Assembly (NCBI GenBank): GCA_902490305.1
Contig: CABUDI010000006.1
Location: 29,465-93,464, forward strand
Length of the DNA stretch: 64,000 bases
Direction of reading: 5' to 3'
From: an uncultured Collinsella sp.
GTDB lineage: Bacteria; Actinomycetota; Coriobacteriia; Coriobacteriales; Coriobacteriaceae
The position numbers and the translations under genes are program-made. The notes under the pieces are model-generated. The model had not been told where the DNA came from. It saw only the letters and a program-made list of their open reading frames with translations, and did no database searches. This document shows, piece by piece, positions 33,929 through 41,678 of the stretch (position 1 is the first letter of the stretch; the number at the start of each line of letters is the position of its first letter).

Positions 33929-34843
33929 ATGGCCGACAATCGCAAGCGTGTACCGCGTGGAGGCAAGCAGGCTGCTTCTGGCTCGCGTCCGATTCGCCGC
34001 AACGACCGCGCTGCCGCTCCCAAGGGCCAGCGCGAGCGCTCACAGGCTGCTCGCCCGCAGCGCGAGCGTAGCCGCGATAACGTCCAGGTTCCCAAGGGCG
34101 AGTTTATCGAAGGTCGCCGTGCTGCCGCCGAGGCGCTGCGTACCGGCTTTCCCGTCAAGTGCGCGCTCATTGCCGAGGGCGGGGAGCGCGATGCCGCCCT
34201 GTCTCGTCTGGTCGATGACCTCAACGCCGCGGGCGTCCGCATTAAGTTCGTTCCACGCGCGCAGCTCGATGCGCTGTCGAGCCATGGCGCTCACCAGGGC
34301 ATTGCGCTCGAGGTTGGCAACTTCCCCTATGCCGATGTCGCCGATATTCTCGACCGCGCGGGCGACGGTCCGGCGCTCGTCATCGTGCTCGACCATGTGA
34401 CCGACGACGGTAACTTTGGCGCCATTGTGCGTTCCGCCGAGGTCGTGGGCGCCGCGGGCGTCATCATTGCCAACAAGCGCGCCGCCGGCGTGACCGTGGG
34501 CAGCTACAAGACTTCAGCCGGCGCCGTCATGCATCTGCCTATCGCGCAGGTGCCCAACATCGCCCGTGCGCTCGACGATCTTAAGGCCGCTGGCTTTTGG
34601 GTGGGCGGTGCCTCCGAGCACGCCGAAGGCAGTTGCTGGGATGCTCCCTTCGAGGGCCGCGTGGCGCTCGTCATGGGCTCCGAGGGCGACGGCATCTCGC
34701 GCCTGTTGCTCGAGAAATGCGACTTTTTGACCAAGCTTCCCCAGCGCGGCATGACCGAGAGCCTCAATGTTGCCCAGGCGACCACGGCGCTGTGCTTTGA
34801 GTGGCTGCGCCGCAACGCCGGCGAGCTCATGGGGGAGGAGTAG
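33929..34843 (+). CDS. rlmB: 23S rRNA (guanosine-2'-O-)-methyltransferase, RlmB/TrmH family
   Basis: A 304-residue SPOUT methyltransferase. A basic, low-complexity tail (1-50, rich in Arg, Gln, Ala) precedes the substrate-binding domain (GEFIEGRRAAAEAL), then the knot: motif 1 LDHVTDDGNFGAIVRSA, motif 2 LVMGSEGDGIS, motif 3 MTESLNVAQATT. The usual DPxN of motif 1 reads DDGN here. The family methylates G2251 of 23S rRNA, but other sites are possible. AAAGGAGG precedes the ATG. yacP follows after 3 bases. Confidence 0.88.
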   Translation: MADNRKRVPRGGKQAASGSRPIRRNDRAAAPKGQRERSQAARPQRERSRDNVQVPKGEFIEGRRAAAEALRTGFPVKCALIAEGGERDAALSRLVDDLNAAGVRIKFVPRAQLDALSSHGAHQGIALEVGNFPYADVADILDRAGDGPALVIVLDHVTDDGNFGAIVRSAEVVGAAGVIIANKRAAGVTVGSYKTSAGAVMHLPIAQVPNIARALDDLKAAGFWVGGASEHAEGSCWDAPFEGRVALVMGSEGDGISRLLLEKCDFLTKLPQRGMTESLNVAQATTALCFEWLRRNAGELMGEE

Positions 34844-34846
34844 CGC

Positions 34847-35524
34847 ATGTCCAAAAAGAACCGCGCCAAGTCCAAGGCCAAGCGCTTTGGCGAGGGCTCG
34901 GCCAAGCCGATTGTTTCGGCCGCGACCTATGGCGTGGGCGGCAATGCGTTTGCGCAGGCCATCGCCGATCCGGTCTCGACGGTGCACTCCAACAAGCCCG
35001 AGCTGCTGGTGGTCGACGGCTACAACGTGATCCACTGTACGCCGCGCTACGAAAAGCTCGTCTACGACCATTCCGACGATCCGTATTCCAGCGACGTTCA
35101 CGATATGGCGCGCACCGCTCTCATCAACGACGTTGCCGCGTTTGCCCAGGGCCGCTACGAGGCCGTGATCGTGTTTGACGGCGCGGGCAACATCTCCAGC
35201 GAGCGCCCCAACCTGCCGGCCCGCGGCGTGCGCATCGAGTTTTCGCCAACGGGCGTCTCTGCCGATACCGTGGTACAGAAGCTCTGCATCGAGGCACGCG
35301 AGGAAGGCCGCGCGTGCTCCGTGGTATCGAGCGACGGCACGATCCAGGCCGTCGTCATGGGGAAGGGCGTTACGCGCATCTCGAGCCGTATGCTGGTGGA
35401 CGAGATCAAACAGATCGATAACGACGTTCACGAGGCAGAGGAAGCTCCGCAGATCAAGATGACCTTGGGCAGCCGCCTGAGCCCCGAGGCACTGGCCAAG
35501 CTCAAGGCCCTGCGCGGGAGGTAG
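34847..35524 (+). CDS. yacP: YacP-like NYN-domain ribonuclease (Rae1 family)
   Basis: A 225-residue protein. A basic N-terminal stretch (about 1-50) is followed by a PIN-like NYN fold: ELLVVDGYNVIHC (first acidic ligand and Asn), AVIVFDGAG, and VVSSDGTIQAV with the further acidic residue. In Bacillus this protein (Rae1) cuts mRNA on the ribosome. GGGGAGGAG lies 6 bases before the ATG, inside the end of rlmB. The pairing rlmB-yacP is conserved in Gram-positive bacteria. A short AT-rich gap separates it from the convergent HipA-like gene. Confidence 0.85.
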   Translation: MSKKNRAKSKAKRFGEGSAKPIVSAATYGVGGNAFAQAIADPVSTVHSNKPELLVVDGYNVIHCTPRYEKLVYDHSDDPYSSDVHDMARTALINDVAAFAQGRYEAVIVFDGAGNISSERPNLPARGVRIEFSPTGVSADTVVQKLCIEAREEGRACSVVSSDGTIQAVVMGKGVTRISSRMLVDEIKQIDNDVHEAEEAPQIKMTLGSRLSPEALAKLKALRGR

Positions 35525-35551
35525 GGGAGTTGGCGGGGCAATGCTGCCTTG

Positions 35552-36892
35552 CTAACCCCATTCAGCGATGTCGATCATTCTTTCGAGGCGCCACGTTAGC
35601 GCCTCTTTTAGATAAGGCAGTCTCGCTGCTAGGGCATCGTTTTTAGACAGAATCTCGATTGCCTCGTCAACGAAGCCTTCGAGTTTGTCGCCGTCAAACC
35701 AGCCCATGTCCTCGACGAGCAACATTTGTTTGGCGGGGCTTGAATGAAACTGCGCGCTGGTAAAACTGTGCTCTCCTGCCCGAAGCTCCTCAAGAGAGAT
35801 GTTGCACCAGAGCGATGACCCCGAATCGAAGATGGGTGCTGGTCTGCAGACCAGTGAGTTGACGTTTCGCACGAGGCCGAAGTTGCGCCAATGACGATCG
35901 TAGTTGGCGATGATGTCGTCACACACGATCATGCGGTCAAGGGCATCCTTGACGCCTGTCACCCCGAGCTCCTCGCAGTTTGCTACGTATCGCTCGTAGT
36001 CGGTTAGTCGTTCATCTGCGTTTGCGTGCTGGTTTACATAGAACGCAGGGACATACTCTTCTTCATCAGTTAAGAAGACATCGCATATGCTCAGGGCGGA
36101 AGTGCCCGTGCCCTCGAGCGAGTAAGGCACATAATCGCAGGTGTTTAGGATGCGACGGTGGAGCGTGGTCGCCACCAGCTCGTTATAAGGTTCCTGGTTC
36201 AGGTGCGCTCCTGCCTTATGCAGAATTCGACGCCCGCCCTCGCATGTCCAGTACTTTTGAAGATTGCCGTCCGAGGTGTTGTCGGGCTTTGCGGCAGCCG
36301 CTTTTCCCTCTGGGGCGAAGGGTGCAATGGTTAGCGAGACGTCATCAAAGGCATTATTGAAGAAATTGATATCTTCCCACGCGAGACCGGAGTCTTGGGG
36401 CCTAATCCAATACTGGTCGGATAAGGAGAGGCCGAGATTTCGCTGTACGAGTTCATCGGGAACATCGACTGCGGCTTCTGCAAGCAGGGAGGCTAGCCCA
36501 ATGCGTGCGAGCGGGATACCGCGGCCGCGCCACCAGATGCGGAAGGAGTCGAGCGATATGGGGCTATTAGGGCCAAATACTCCAATAGGGGCGTGGGCGT
36601 AATCGATGTCGGCACCGATGTGGGTAAAGTCTTTTCGCGATGTACTGTAGACCAGCTGAGCGACTTCGTACGTGCGGTTCATGAGGGTGAACGCGATCTC
36701 GCTCTTACCGTGGCCGCGGCGGGGACGTCCCCCCGTTTTGGTCACAGAGCGGAGTCGCGTGTCGACGCTGTCTTTGTCGATGAGCCATACACCAGAAGCC
36801 TTGCGGGCCTCAAGTGCTCCGTTTTTTATGAGCTCCTGCACCCTGCGCGGAGTGATGCCGAGCAGCTCGGCGGCTTCTTTGGTAGTAAGCAT
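35552..36892 (-). CDS. Helix-turn-helix / HipA-like kinase fusion protein
   Basis: A 446-residue protein. Residues 1-50 are an excisionase-type winged helix (MLTTKEAAELLGITPRRVQE, LIKNGALEARKASGVWLID). The rest resembles the HipA kinase fold: LSDQYWIRPQDSGLAWEDINFF, then QEPYNELVATTLH, the catalytic IANYDRHWRNFGL (DRH and Asn) and PIFDSGSSLW as metal loop. So a DNA-binding part and a kinase-like toxin part are one chain. ATG 36892 has GAAGGG upstream; a longer frame to 36934 runs into the palindrome. Base composition is less GC-rich than the neighbours. No separate antitoxin is seen. Target unknown. Confidence 0.75.
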   Translation of the reverse strand: MLTTKEAAELLGITPRRVQELIKNGALEARKASGVWLIDKDSVDTRLRSVTKTGGRPRRGHGKSEIAFTLMNRTYEVAQLVYSTSRKDFTHIGADIDYAHAPIGVFGPNSPISLDSFRIWWRGRGIPLARIGLASLLAEAAVDVPDELVQRNLGLSLSDQYWIRPQDSGLAWEDINFFNNAFDDVSLTIAPFAPEGKAAAAKPDNTSDGNLQKYWTCEGGRRILHKAGAHLNQEPYNELVATTLHRRILNTCDYVPYSLEGTGTSALSICDVFLTDEEEYVPAFYVNQHANADERLTDYERYVANCEELGVTGVKDALDRMIVCDDIIANYDRHWRNFGLVRNVNSLVCRPAPIFDSGSSLWCNISLEELRAGEHSFTSAQFHSSPAKQMLLVEDMGWFDGDKLEGFVDEAIEILSKNDALAARLPYLKEALTWRLERMIDIAEWG

Positions 36893-36903
36893 CGCGAAAC
36901 CCT

Positions 36904-36964
36904 TCGCCAGAACGAATAGTTTTATATATAGCAATTGTAATTAAAACTATTCGTTCTGGCGAAT
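36904..36964. promoter_or_regulatory. 22-bp inverted repeat at the HTH-HipA promoter
   Basis: Bases 36904-36925 and 36943-36964 are perfect inverted copies (TTCGCCAGAACG... with ...CGTTCTGGCGAA), separated by 17 AT-rich bases that include a TATATA on the minus strand. It ends 12 bases before the ATG of the fusion gene and overlaps its ribosome site, so it fits a self-repression operator or an RNA hairpin hiding the start. Confidence 0.75.
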
Positions 36965-37015
36965 GGTTTTAAGATTGAGGGCGCACTGACAGAAATGAAC
37001 GGGCCTGGTACGCGT

Positions 37016-37045
37016 TGTTGCTGGATTTTGCATATTTGTATAACG
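37016..37045 (+). promoter_or_regulatory. Promoter of tRNA-Thr(TGT)
   Basis: TTGTTG (37016-37021), 18-base spacer, TATAAC (37040-37045), about 70 bases before the tRNA. Nothing else is visible in 36965-37116. Confidence 0.6.
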
Positions 37046-37116
37046 CCGTGCGGCCTGTTGCGCCCCGTCCGCAATTCCTTTATTCTTAACTCGCTTCGCG
37101 TGAAAGCGCCAAGTGT

Positions 37117-37191
37117 GCCAGTGTGGCGCAACGGTAGCGCAACTGATTTGTAATCAGTGGGTTGCAGGTTCGATTCCTGTCACTGGCTCCA
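37117..37191 (+). tRNA. tRNA-Thr (anticodon TGT)
   Basis: 75 bases including CCA. The acceptor GCCAGTG pairs with CACTGGC; the anticodon stem ACTGA/TCAGT encloses TTTGTAA (anticodon TGT); T-loop GGTTCGATTCC. Confidence 0.95.
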
Positions 37192-37200
37192 TGAGAGTTT

Positions 37201-37236
37201 CGGGCTCTGTTTCCTTGTGGGACAGGGCCCGTTTCT
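37201..37236 (+). terminator. Terminator of tRNA-Thr(TGT)
   Basis: CGGGCTCTGT and ACAGGGCCCG form a 10-bp stem (one G-T), followed by TTTCTATTT. Confidence 0.75.
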
Positions 37237-37286
37237 ATTTATGTCGATAAGTCAGCGTGTTTGGCGCCAACCAAGCTTCAGGTTTG

Positions 37287-37501
37287 TCTCGATCCGTAAC
37301 ACGAGTGGGCTGAAGACCCTCCTTATAGTTACAGATCGAAACATTGCCAAGGGAAGGCCGATAACATCTCGATCCGTAACACGAAGAGGCTGAAAACCGT
37401 TCTTACTGTTACAGAATGAGACGTAAGCGGGGGTTTCTGCGAAACATCTCGATCTGTAACAGATAGGGGAGGAATAACCCTCTTACTGTTACAGGTCGAG
37501 A
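37287..37501. repeat. Three tandem hairpins with an 80-bp period
   Basis: Units begin at 37287, 37367 and 37447. Each is an inverted repeat of about 55 bases: TCTCGATC(C/T)GTAAC on the left and GTTACAGATCGA-like on the right (37327-37341, 37407-37421, 37487-37501), with a loop ending CTTACT or CTTATA. The third is perfect (TCTCGATCTGTAACA with TGTTACAGGTCGAGA, one G-T). Spacers between units are 25 bases and differ. No gene is seen here. Confidence 0.8.
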
Positions 37502-37532
37502 CATAGGCCGGGGCGAGGTTGGTCATCGTCAT

Positions 37533-37676
37533 CGAGCGTGGATTATCGGACACACGAGCGTGGAAAATCTTCCGCCTAGTGAATGAGCGTGGATAATATG
37601 CCACTTTGGATTCGATGGCACGGCAAAGTGGGAGATTATCCACGCTCGATTTCAAACGGAAGAAAATCCACGCTCG
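37533..37676. repeat. Nested cruciform with repeated GAGCGTGGA motif
   Basis: Outer arms 37555-37574 and 37657-37676 (CGAGCGTGGA...TCTTCCG with CGGAAGA...TCCACGCTCG); inner arms 37585-37597 with 37635-37647 (GAGCGTGGATAAT) and 37601-37608 with 37624-37631 (CCACTTTG). The word GAGCGTGGA occurs three times on the plus strand (37534, 37556, 37585) and twice on the minus strand. A frame of 130 codons starts inside it (37606-37998), but its codons do not look like the neighbours and I do not call it. Confidence 0.75.
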
Positions 37677-37912
37677 ATTTTGCCTGGGAAGAGCAATCTT
37701 CTGTCTGGGCAGCCCCGATCTCGACCTATATATAGGTGCAAATAAGCTGGTATCGAAGTTCGATACTGAAGGTGTACTCCACTACAGCAAAGTGTTACCT
37801 TGGGAAACGTCACCTCAGTATCCAAAACCACTGTCCTTCATATCCAAACTCAATAAAACCGCAGGTCACAACTATATAGATACGCCCGGCACCGTGTATC
37901 TAGAGGTTTTCG

Positions 37913-37942
37913 TTGACAGCCCCCAAGGTGGCATCGTATTAT
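37913..37942 (+). promoter_or_regulatory. Promoter of the tRNA-Tyr/Thr/Met-tuf unit
   Basis: TTGACA (37913-37918), 18-base spacer, TATTAT (37937-37942), 63 bases before tRNA-Tyr. The sequence in front of the -35 (GAGGTTTTC) is the same as in front of the rpmG promoter at 39744. The region 37700-37912 before it is AT-rich without a supportable gene. Confidence 0.75.
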
Positions 37943-38004
37943 CTTCTTCGTTCGCGGGGGCGGCGGTCCAAAAGACCAAAGGACCTGCGGATACTTGAAC
38001 GATT

Positions 38005-38086
38005 GGGAGTTTGCCCGAGTGGTTAATGGGGACGGGCTGTAAACCCGTTGGCTCTGCCTACATAGGTTCGAATCCTATAGCTCCCA
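38005..38086 (+). tRNA. tRNA-Tyr (anticodon GTA)
   Basis: 82 bases with a long variable arm. GGGAGTT pairs with AGCTCCC; the anticodon loop CTGTAAA gives GTA; T-loop GGTTCGAATCC. The CCA end is not encoded (ACCC follows). Confidence 0.93.
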
Positions 38087-38096
38087 CCCGTCAAGT

Positions 38097-38172
38097 GCCT
38101 GTATAGCTCAGTCGGTAGAGCACTTCGTTGGTAACGAAGAGGTCACCAGTTCAAGTCTGGTTGCAGGCTCCA
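38097..38172 (+). tRNA. tRNA-Thr (anticodon GGT)
   Basis: 76 bases with CCA. GCCTGTA pairs with TGCAGGC; stem CTTCG/CGAAG encloses TTGGTAA (anticodon GGT); T-loop AGTTCAAGTCT. Ten bases after tRNA-Tyr. Confidence 0.95.
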
Positions 38173-38175
38173 TCC

Positions 38176-38252
38176 GGCGGTGTAGCTCAGTTGGTTAGAG
38201 CACACGGTTCATACCCGTGGCGTCACTGGTTCGAATCCAGTCACCGCTACCA
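38176..38252 (+). tRNA. tRNA-Met (anticodon CAT)
   Basis: 77 bases with CCA. GGCGGTG pairs with CACCGCT; stem CACGG/CCGTG encloses TTCATAC (anticodon CAT). The anticodon stem lacks the three G-C pairs of initiator tRNA, so it is probably the elongator. CAT could also be a tRNA-Ile with modified C; this cannot be decided here. Confidence 0.9.
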
Positions 38253-38263
38253 TAGGTAACACG

Positions 38264-38294
38264 GTGGCTTCTCAATAGTATGTTGAGAGGCCAC
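38264..38294 (+). other. Hairpin in the tuf leader
   Basis: GTGGCTTCTCAA pairs with TTGAGAGGCCAC (one G-T) around a 7-base loop. No T run. It lies between tRNA-Met and tuf and may be a processing site or part of the tuf leader. Confidence 0.55.
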
Positions 38295-38348
38295 TATGGT
38301 ATAAAGGCAAAGTCCCGTCCGGGGACGACCTGTTAAGAGGAGGGCTTT

Positions 38349-39539
38349 ATGGCCAAAGAGAAGTTTGAGCGCACTAAGCCGCATGTTAACATCGGCACCA
38401 TTGGTCACGTCGACCACGGCAAGACCACGCTGACCGCTGCCATCACCAAGGTTCTCTCCGAGACCGAGGGCTGCAAGGCTGACTTCACTGCGTTCGAGAA
38501 CATCGACAAGGCTCCCGAGGAGCGCGAGCGCGGCATTACGATTTCCGTCTCCCACGTTGAGTACGAGACCGCTGCCCGTCACTACGCTCACGTTGACTGC
38601 CCGGGCCACGCTGACTACGTCAAGAACATGATCTCCGGCGCTGCTCAGATGGACGGCGCTATCCTGGTCATCGCCGCTACCGACGGCCCCATGGCTCAGA
38701 CCCGCGAGCACATCCTGCTCGCCCGTCAGGTCGGCGTTCCCTACATCGTCGTCTTCCTGAACAAGTGCGACATGGTCGACGATGACGAGCTCATCGACCT
38801 CGTCGAGATGGAGACCCGTGAGCTCCTCTCCGAGTACGATTTCCCCGGCGACGACATCCCCGTCATCCGTGGCTCCGCTCTGGGCGCTCTCGAGGGCGAC
38901 GCCAAGTGGATGGACGCCATTCGCGAGCTCATGAAGGCCGTCGACGAGTACATCCCGACGCCTGCTCGTAACAACGACCTCCCGTTCCTGATGGCCGTTG
39001 AGGACGTTATGACCATCTCCGGCCGTGGTACCGTTGCTACTGGCCGTGTCGAGCGCGGTGAGCTCAAGCTCAACGAGCCCGTCGAGATCGTCGGCATCAA
39101 GGATACCCAGAACACCGTCGTTACCGGTATCGAGATGTTCCGTAAGTCCATGGACTTCTGCGAGGCTGGCGACAACGTCGGTCTGCTGCTCCGCGGCATC
39201 AAGCGTGAGGACATCGAGCGCGGCCAGGTTCTCTGCAAGCCCGGTTCGGTTACCCCGCACACCAAGTTCACCGGCGAGATCTACGTTCTGACCAAGGAGG
39301 AGGGCGGCCGTCACACCCCGTTCTTCGATGGTTATCGTCCTCAGTTCTACTTCCGTACCACCGACGTTACCGGTACGGTCAAGCTCCCCGAGGGCACCGA
39401 GATGGCTATGCCTGGTGACCACATCACCATCGAGGGCGACCTCATCCACCCGATCGCCATGGAGGAGGGCCTGCGCTTCGCTATCCGCGAGGGTGGCCAC
39501 ACCGTCGGTTCGGGCATCGTCTCCACGATCATTGAGTAA
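38349..39539 (+). CDS. tuf: Elongation factor Tu
   Basis: A 396-residue GTPase that brings aminoacyl-tRNA to the ribosome. G1 [10 protein letters not shown]2 region ERGITIS, G3 DCPGHADYV and G4 NKCDMVD are intact, followed by beta-barrel domains 2 and 3. AGAGGAGG precedes the ATG. Codon use is strongly biased, as expected for a highly expressed gene. It follows a three-tRNA cluster in the same direction and is closed by a terminator. The usual str-operon context (rpsL, rpsG, fusA) is not here. Confidence 0.98.
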   Translation: MAKEKFERTKPHVNIGTIGHVDHGKTTLTAAITKVLSETEGCKADFTAFENIDKAPEERERGITISVSHVEYETAARHYAHVDCPGHADYVKNMISGAAQMDGAILVIAATDGPMAQTREHILLARQVGVPYIVVFLNKCDMVDDDELIDLVEMETRELLSEYDFPGDDIPVIRGSALGALEGDAKWMDAIRELMKAVDEYIPTPARNNDLPFLMAVEDVMTISGRGTVATGRVERGELKLNEPVEIVGIKDTQNTVVTGIEMFRKSMDFCEAGDNVGLLLRGIKREDIERGQVLCKPGSVTPHTKFTGEIYVLTKEEGGRHTPFFDGYRPQFYFRTTDVTGTVKLPEGTEMAMPGDHITIEGDLIHPIAMEEGLRFAIREGGHTVGSGIVSTIIE

Positions 39540-39568
39540 ATTAGCTCTTTGATATAGCTGACTTAGAG

Positions 39569-39601
39569 AACCCGGCACTTATATGGGTGCCGGGTTCTTT
39601 T
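39569..39601 (+). terminator. Terminator of tuf
   Basis: AACCCGGCAC and GTGCCGGGTT form a perfect 10-bp stem with an 8-base loop, followed by CTTTTC. The 140 bases after it (39602-39743) show no gene. Confidence 0.85.
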
Positions 39602-39743
39602 CTGCAATGGATATTGAGCCGTTGCTGGTGTCGAGAGGATCGATAATGGTCCTGGATGCACCGTCGATTAGCTCTCGATGGCTTCATTGATGTGTTCCAA
39701 ATATGAATGGATCCACCGAGAACCAATTGACTCGAGGTTTTCA

Positions 39744-39773
39744 TTGACAGCACTTACGTGGAGCTGATAAAGT
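39744..39773 (+). promoter_or_regulatory. Promoter of rpmG
   Basis: TTGACA (39744-39749), 18-base spacer, TAAAGT (39768-39773). The upstream word GAGGTTTTC matches that before the promoter at 37913. Confidence 0.7.
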
Positions 39774-39818
39774 AACAACTCGTGCCCGTACGGGGCGGAA
39801 ATGAAAGGTTCAGGATAC

Positions 39819-39968
39819 ATGCGTACTCTAGTTACTCTTGCGTGCACTGAGTGCAAGCGCCGCAACTATACGACCACCAAGAACAAGTCGACCATGCCTG
39901 ATCGTATGGAGATCAAGAAGTATTGCCCCTGGTGCCGTCACCACACGCTGCACAAAGAGACTCGCTAG
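39819..39968 (+). CDS. rpmG: 50S ribosomal protein L33
   Basis: A 49-residue protein, [20 protein letters not shown] at the start and [17 protein letters not shown] at the end. Two CxxC pairs (CTEC and CPWC) form a zinc ribbon, the C-plus form of L33. The DKN-like [15 protein letters not shown] segment is typical. AAAGG lies about 10 bases before the ATG. The tRNA-Trp gene follows 13 bases after the stop, and secE after that, the order seen in many bacteria. Confidence 0.95.
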   Translation: MRTLVTLACTECKRRNYTTTKNKSTMPDRMEIKKYCPWCRHHTLHKETR

Positions 39969-39981
39969 TCTCTAGTCACAT

Positions 39982-40057
39982 ACGCCAGTAGTTCAATTGG
40001 TAGAGCATCGGTCTCCAAAACCGAGTGTTGAGGGTTCGAGTCCTTCCTGGCGTGCCA
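39982..40057 (+). tRNA. tRNA-Trp (anticodon CCA)
   Basis: 76 bases with encoded CCA. ACGCCAG pairs with CTGGCGT; stem TCGGT/ACCGA encloses CTCCAAA (anticodon CCA); T-loop GGTTCGAGTCC. Lies between rpmG and secE. Confidence 0.95.
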
Positions 40058-40067
40058 GTCATTATTC

Positions 40068-40097
40068 CGTAAGCTCCCACTTGGGGGCTTACGGTTT
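40068..40097 (+). terminator. Hairpin between tRNA-Trp and secE
   Basis: CCGTAAGC-CCC pairs with GGG-GCTTACGG (one mismatch) and is followed by TTTA. Likely a terminator for the rpmG-tRNA-Trp unit. Confidence 0.65.
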
Positions 40098-40133
40098 ACT
40101 CATGTATAAGCGCATTGCGCGGAGGTAACCCAA

Positions 40134-40472
40134 ATGGCCAACAAGAAGAACAAGAAGAAGGCTCAGCAGCCGGCACCTGCCAACAAAGCTGCCGCCAACT
40201 CCAAGGTTGAGGCCAAGAAGGCCGTTGCCAAGAAGAACGAGAAGGCTGCGAAGTCCAAGAAGAACGAGAAGCCTGGTTTCTTCGCCCGCACCAAGAAGTA
40301 TTTCGCTTCGGTCAAGTCCGAGATGAAGCGTGTCACGTGGCCCGATAAGAAGGAGCTCGTGAACTACTCGGTTGTTGTTTGCGCTTCTCTGATCGTCGTC
40401 GGCGTCGTCATCGCTCTGCTCGATGCTGGCTTTGGCGAGGCTCTTGCTCTGTTCTCTGGATTGAGGGGCTAA
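40134..40472 (+). CDS. secE: Preprotein translocase subunit SecE
   Basis: A 112-residue protein: a Lys/Ala-rich N-terminal half (1-50), the conserved amphipathic segment SVKSEMKRVTWPDKKELV and a single membrane helix (VVVCASLIVVGVVIALLDAG). SecE clamps SecY in the export channel. GGAGGT precedes the ATG. nusG starts 3 bases after the stop, the near-universal pair. Confidence 0.95.
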   Translation: MANKKNKKKAQQPAPANKAAANSKVEAKKAVAKKNEKAAKSKKNEKPGFFARTKKYFASVKSEMKRVTWPDKKELVNYSVVVCASLIVVGVVIALLDAGFGEALALFSGLRG

Positions 40473-40475
40473 ACC

Positions 40476-41012
40476 ATGTCTAAGCGTTGGTACGTCGTTC
40501 ACACTTACTCTGGATACGAGAACCGCGTTAAGTCCGATCTCGAGCATCGCATCGAGACTATGGGCATGCAGGACCGTATCTTTGATATCGAGATTCCTAT
40601 GGAGCGCGTCACCGAGATTAAAGAGGGTGGCAAGCGTGAGACCAAGGATTCCAAGATCTTCCCGGGTTATGTCCTGGTCCGCATGGAGATGGATGACGAT
40701 GCTTGGACGTGTGTTCGTAACACGCCTGGCGTCACCGGTTTCCTAGGCGGCAACGGCAAGCCCGCTCCGCTTTCCCGCGACGAGTACAACAAGATGACTC
40801 GTCGTCCCGGTAAGGGCGATTCGCCCAAGCGCACCTCGGTTGATATTGAGGTCGGTACGTCCGTCCGCGTCACCGATGGCCCGCTTACCGACTTTGATGG
40901 CAAGGTCTCCGAGGTTAACACCGAGGCTGGCAAGCTCAAGGTCACGCTGATGATCTTTGGCCGCGAGACGCCGGTCGAGCTTGACTTTAACCAGGTCGCT
41001 GTCATCGCTTAA
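40476..41012 (+). CDS. nusG: Transcription termination/antitermination protein NusG
   Basis: A 178-residue factor that bridges RNA polymerase to the ribosome or Rho. The NGN domain has [20 protein letters not shown] and the hallmark [14 protein letters not shown], and the KOW domain has [19 protein letters not shown]. About 120 bases separate it from rplK without a visible terminator, so secE-nusG-rplK-rplA may be one unit. Confidence 0.97.
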   Translation: MSKRWYVVHTYSGYENRVKSDLEHRIETMGMQDRIFDIEIPMERVTEIKEGGKRETKDSKIFPGYVLVRMEMDDDAWTCVRNTPGVTGFLGGNGKPAPLSRDEYNKMTRRPGKGDSPKRTSVDIEVGTSVRVTDGPLTDFDGKVSEVNTEAGKLKVTLMIFGRETPVELDFNQVAVIA

Positions 41013-41132
41013 GTTTTCGTCCGTTCGCGCGAGCGTGCTTCTTCTGTGACTGCTCATCTCAGGAGTGCTTCTAACACGTGCGTGCTTACGATATAGCAAG
41101 TACTTCACACTCGTGATTCGAAAGGAATGACC

Positions 41133-41561
41133 ATGGCTGAGAAGAAGGTTGCCAACGTCATTAAGCTCCAGATTCCTGCTGGTGCAGCAAACCCCGCTCC
41201 TCCCGTCGGCCCCGCCCTGGGCGCTGCTGGCGTGAACATCATGCAGTTCTGCCAGGCCTTTAACGCCGAGACGCAGGACAAGAAGGGTGACATCATCCCC
41301 GTTGAGATCTCTGTCTACGAGGACAAGTCCTTCTCCTTCATCACCAAGACCCCGCCGGCGGCTCACCTTATCAAGAAGGAGCTGAACCTCAAGTCTGGTT
41401 CCGCTAAGCCCCAGGCTGACAAGGTTGGTCAGCTCTCCCAGGAGCAGCTCACCAAGATCGCCGAGATCAAGATGCCGGACCTCAATGCCAACGACATTGA
41501 CGCCGCCAAGAAGATCATCGCCGGTACCGCCCGTTCCATGGGCGTCACCATCGCTGAGTAG
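41133..41561 (+). CDS. rplK: 50S ribosomal protein L11
   Basis: A 142-residue protein of the GTPase centre. The flexible N-terminal [20 protein letters not shown] and the C-terminal rRNA-binding part ([14 protein letters not shown]) are conserved. Two ATGs are close; AAAGGA directly before ATG 41127 makes ATG 41133 (spacing 6) the better start, giving the usual length. rplA follows. Confidence 0.97.
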   Translation: MAEKKVANVIKLQIPAGAANPAPPVGPALGAAGVNIMQFCQAFNAETQDKKGDIIPVEISVYEDKSFSFITKTPPAAHLIKKELNLKSGSAKPQADKVGQLSQEQLTKIAEIKMPDLNANDIDAAKKIIAGTARSMGVTIAE

Positions 41562-41574
41562 CGATTTCTTATGG

Positions 41575-41605
41575 TAACGGCGGGTGCTCCGACCGGGGCG
41601 CCCGT
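41575..41605 (+). other. Hairpin between rplK and rplA
   Basis: TAAC/GTTA with a 3-base bulge and GGGTGCTCC/GGGGCGCCC form a stem-loop in the 117-base gap. No T run. It could be a processing site or a binding site for L1 on its own message; the sequence does not decide. Confidence 0.4.
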
Positions 41606-41678
41606 TAAATGTGTGCAATAGGGCACACGATACGATGTGGGAGGGCTCACGCCCGTTTAACCACAGGAGGTAATGCAC

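Noticed and set aside
37287..37501. CRISPR array
   Set aside because: Repeats with regular spacing are present, but there are only three, each is a long palindrome of about 55 bases with variable loop, the spacers are 25 bases, and no cas gene is in the window.
37606..37998. 130-codon open frame between tRNA-Thr and tRNA-Tyr
   Set aside because: Its first part lies in the cruciform and its last part contains the tRNA-Tyr promoter; the translation shows no family features and no ribosome site is seen.
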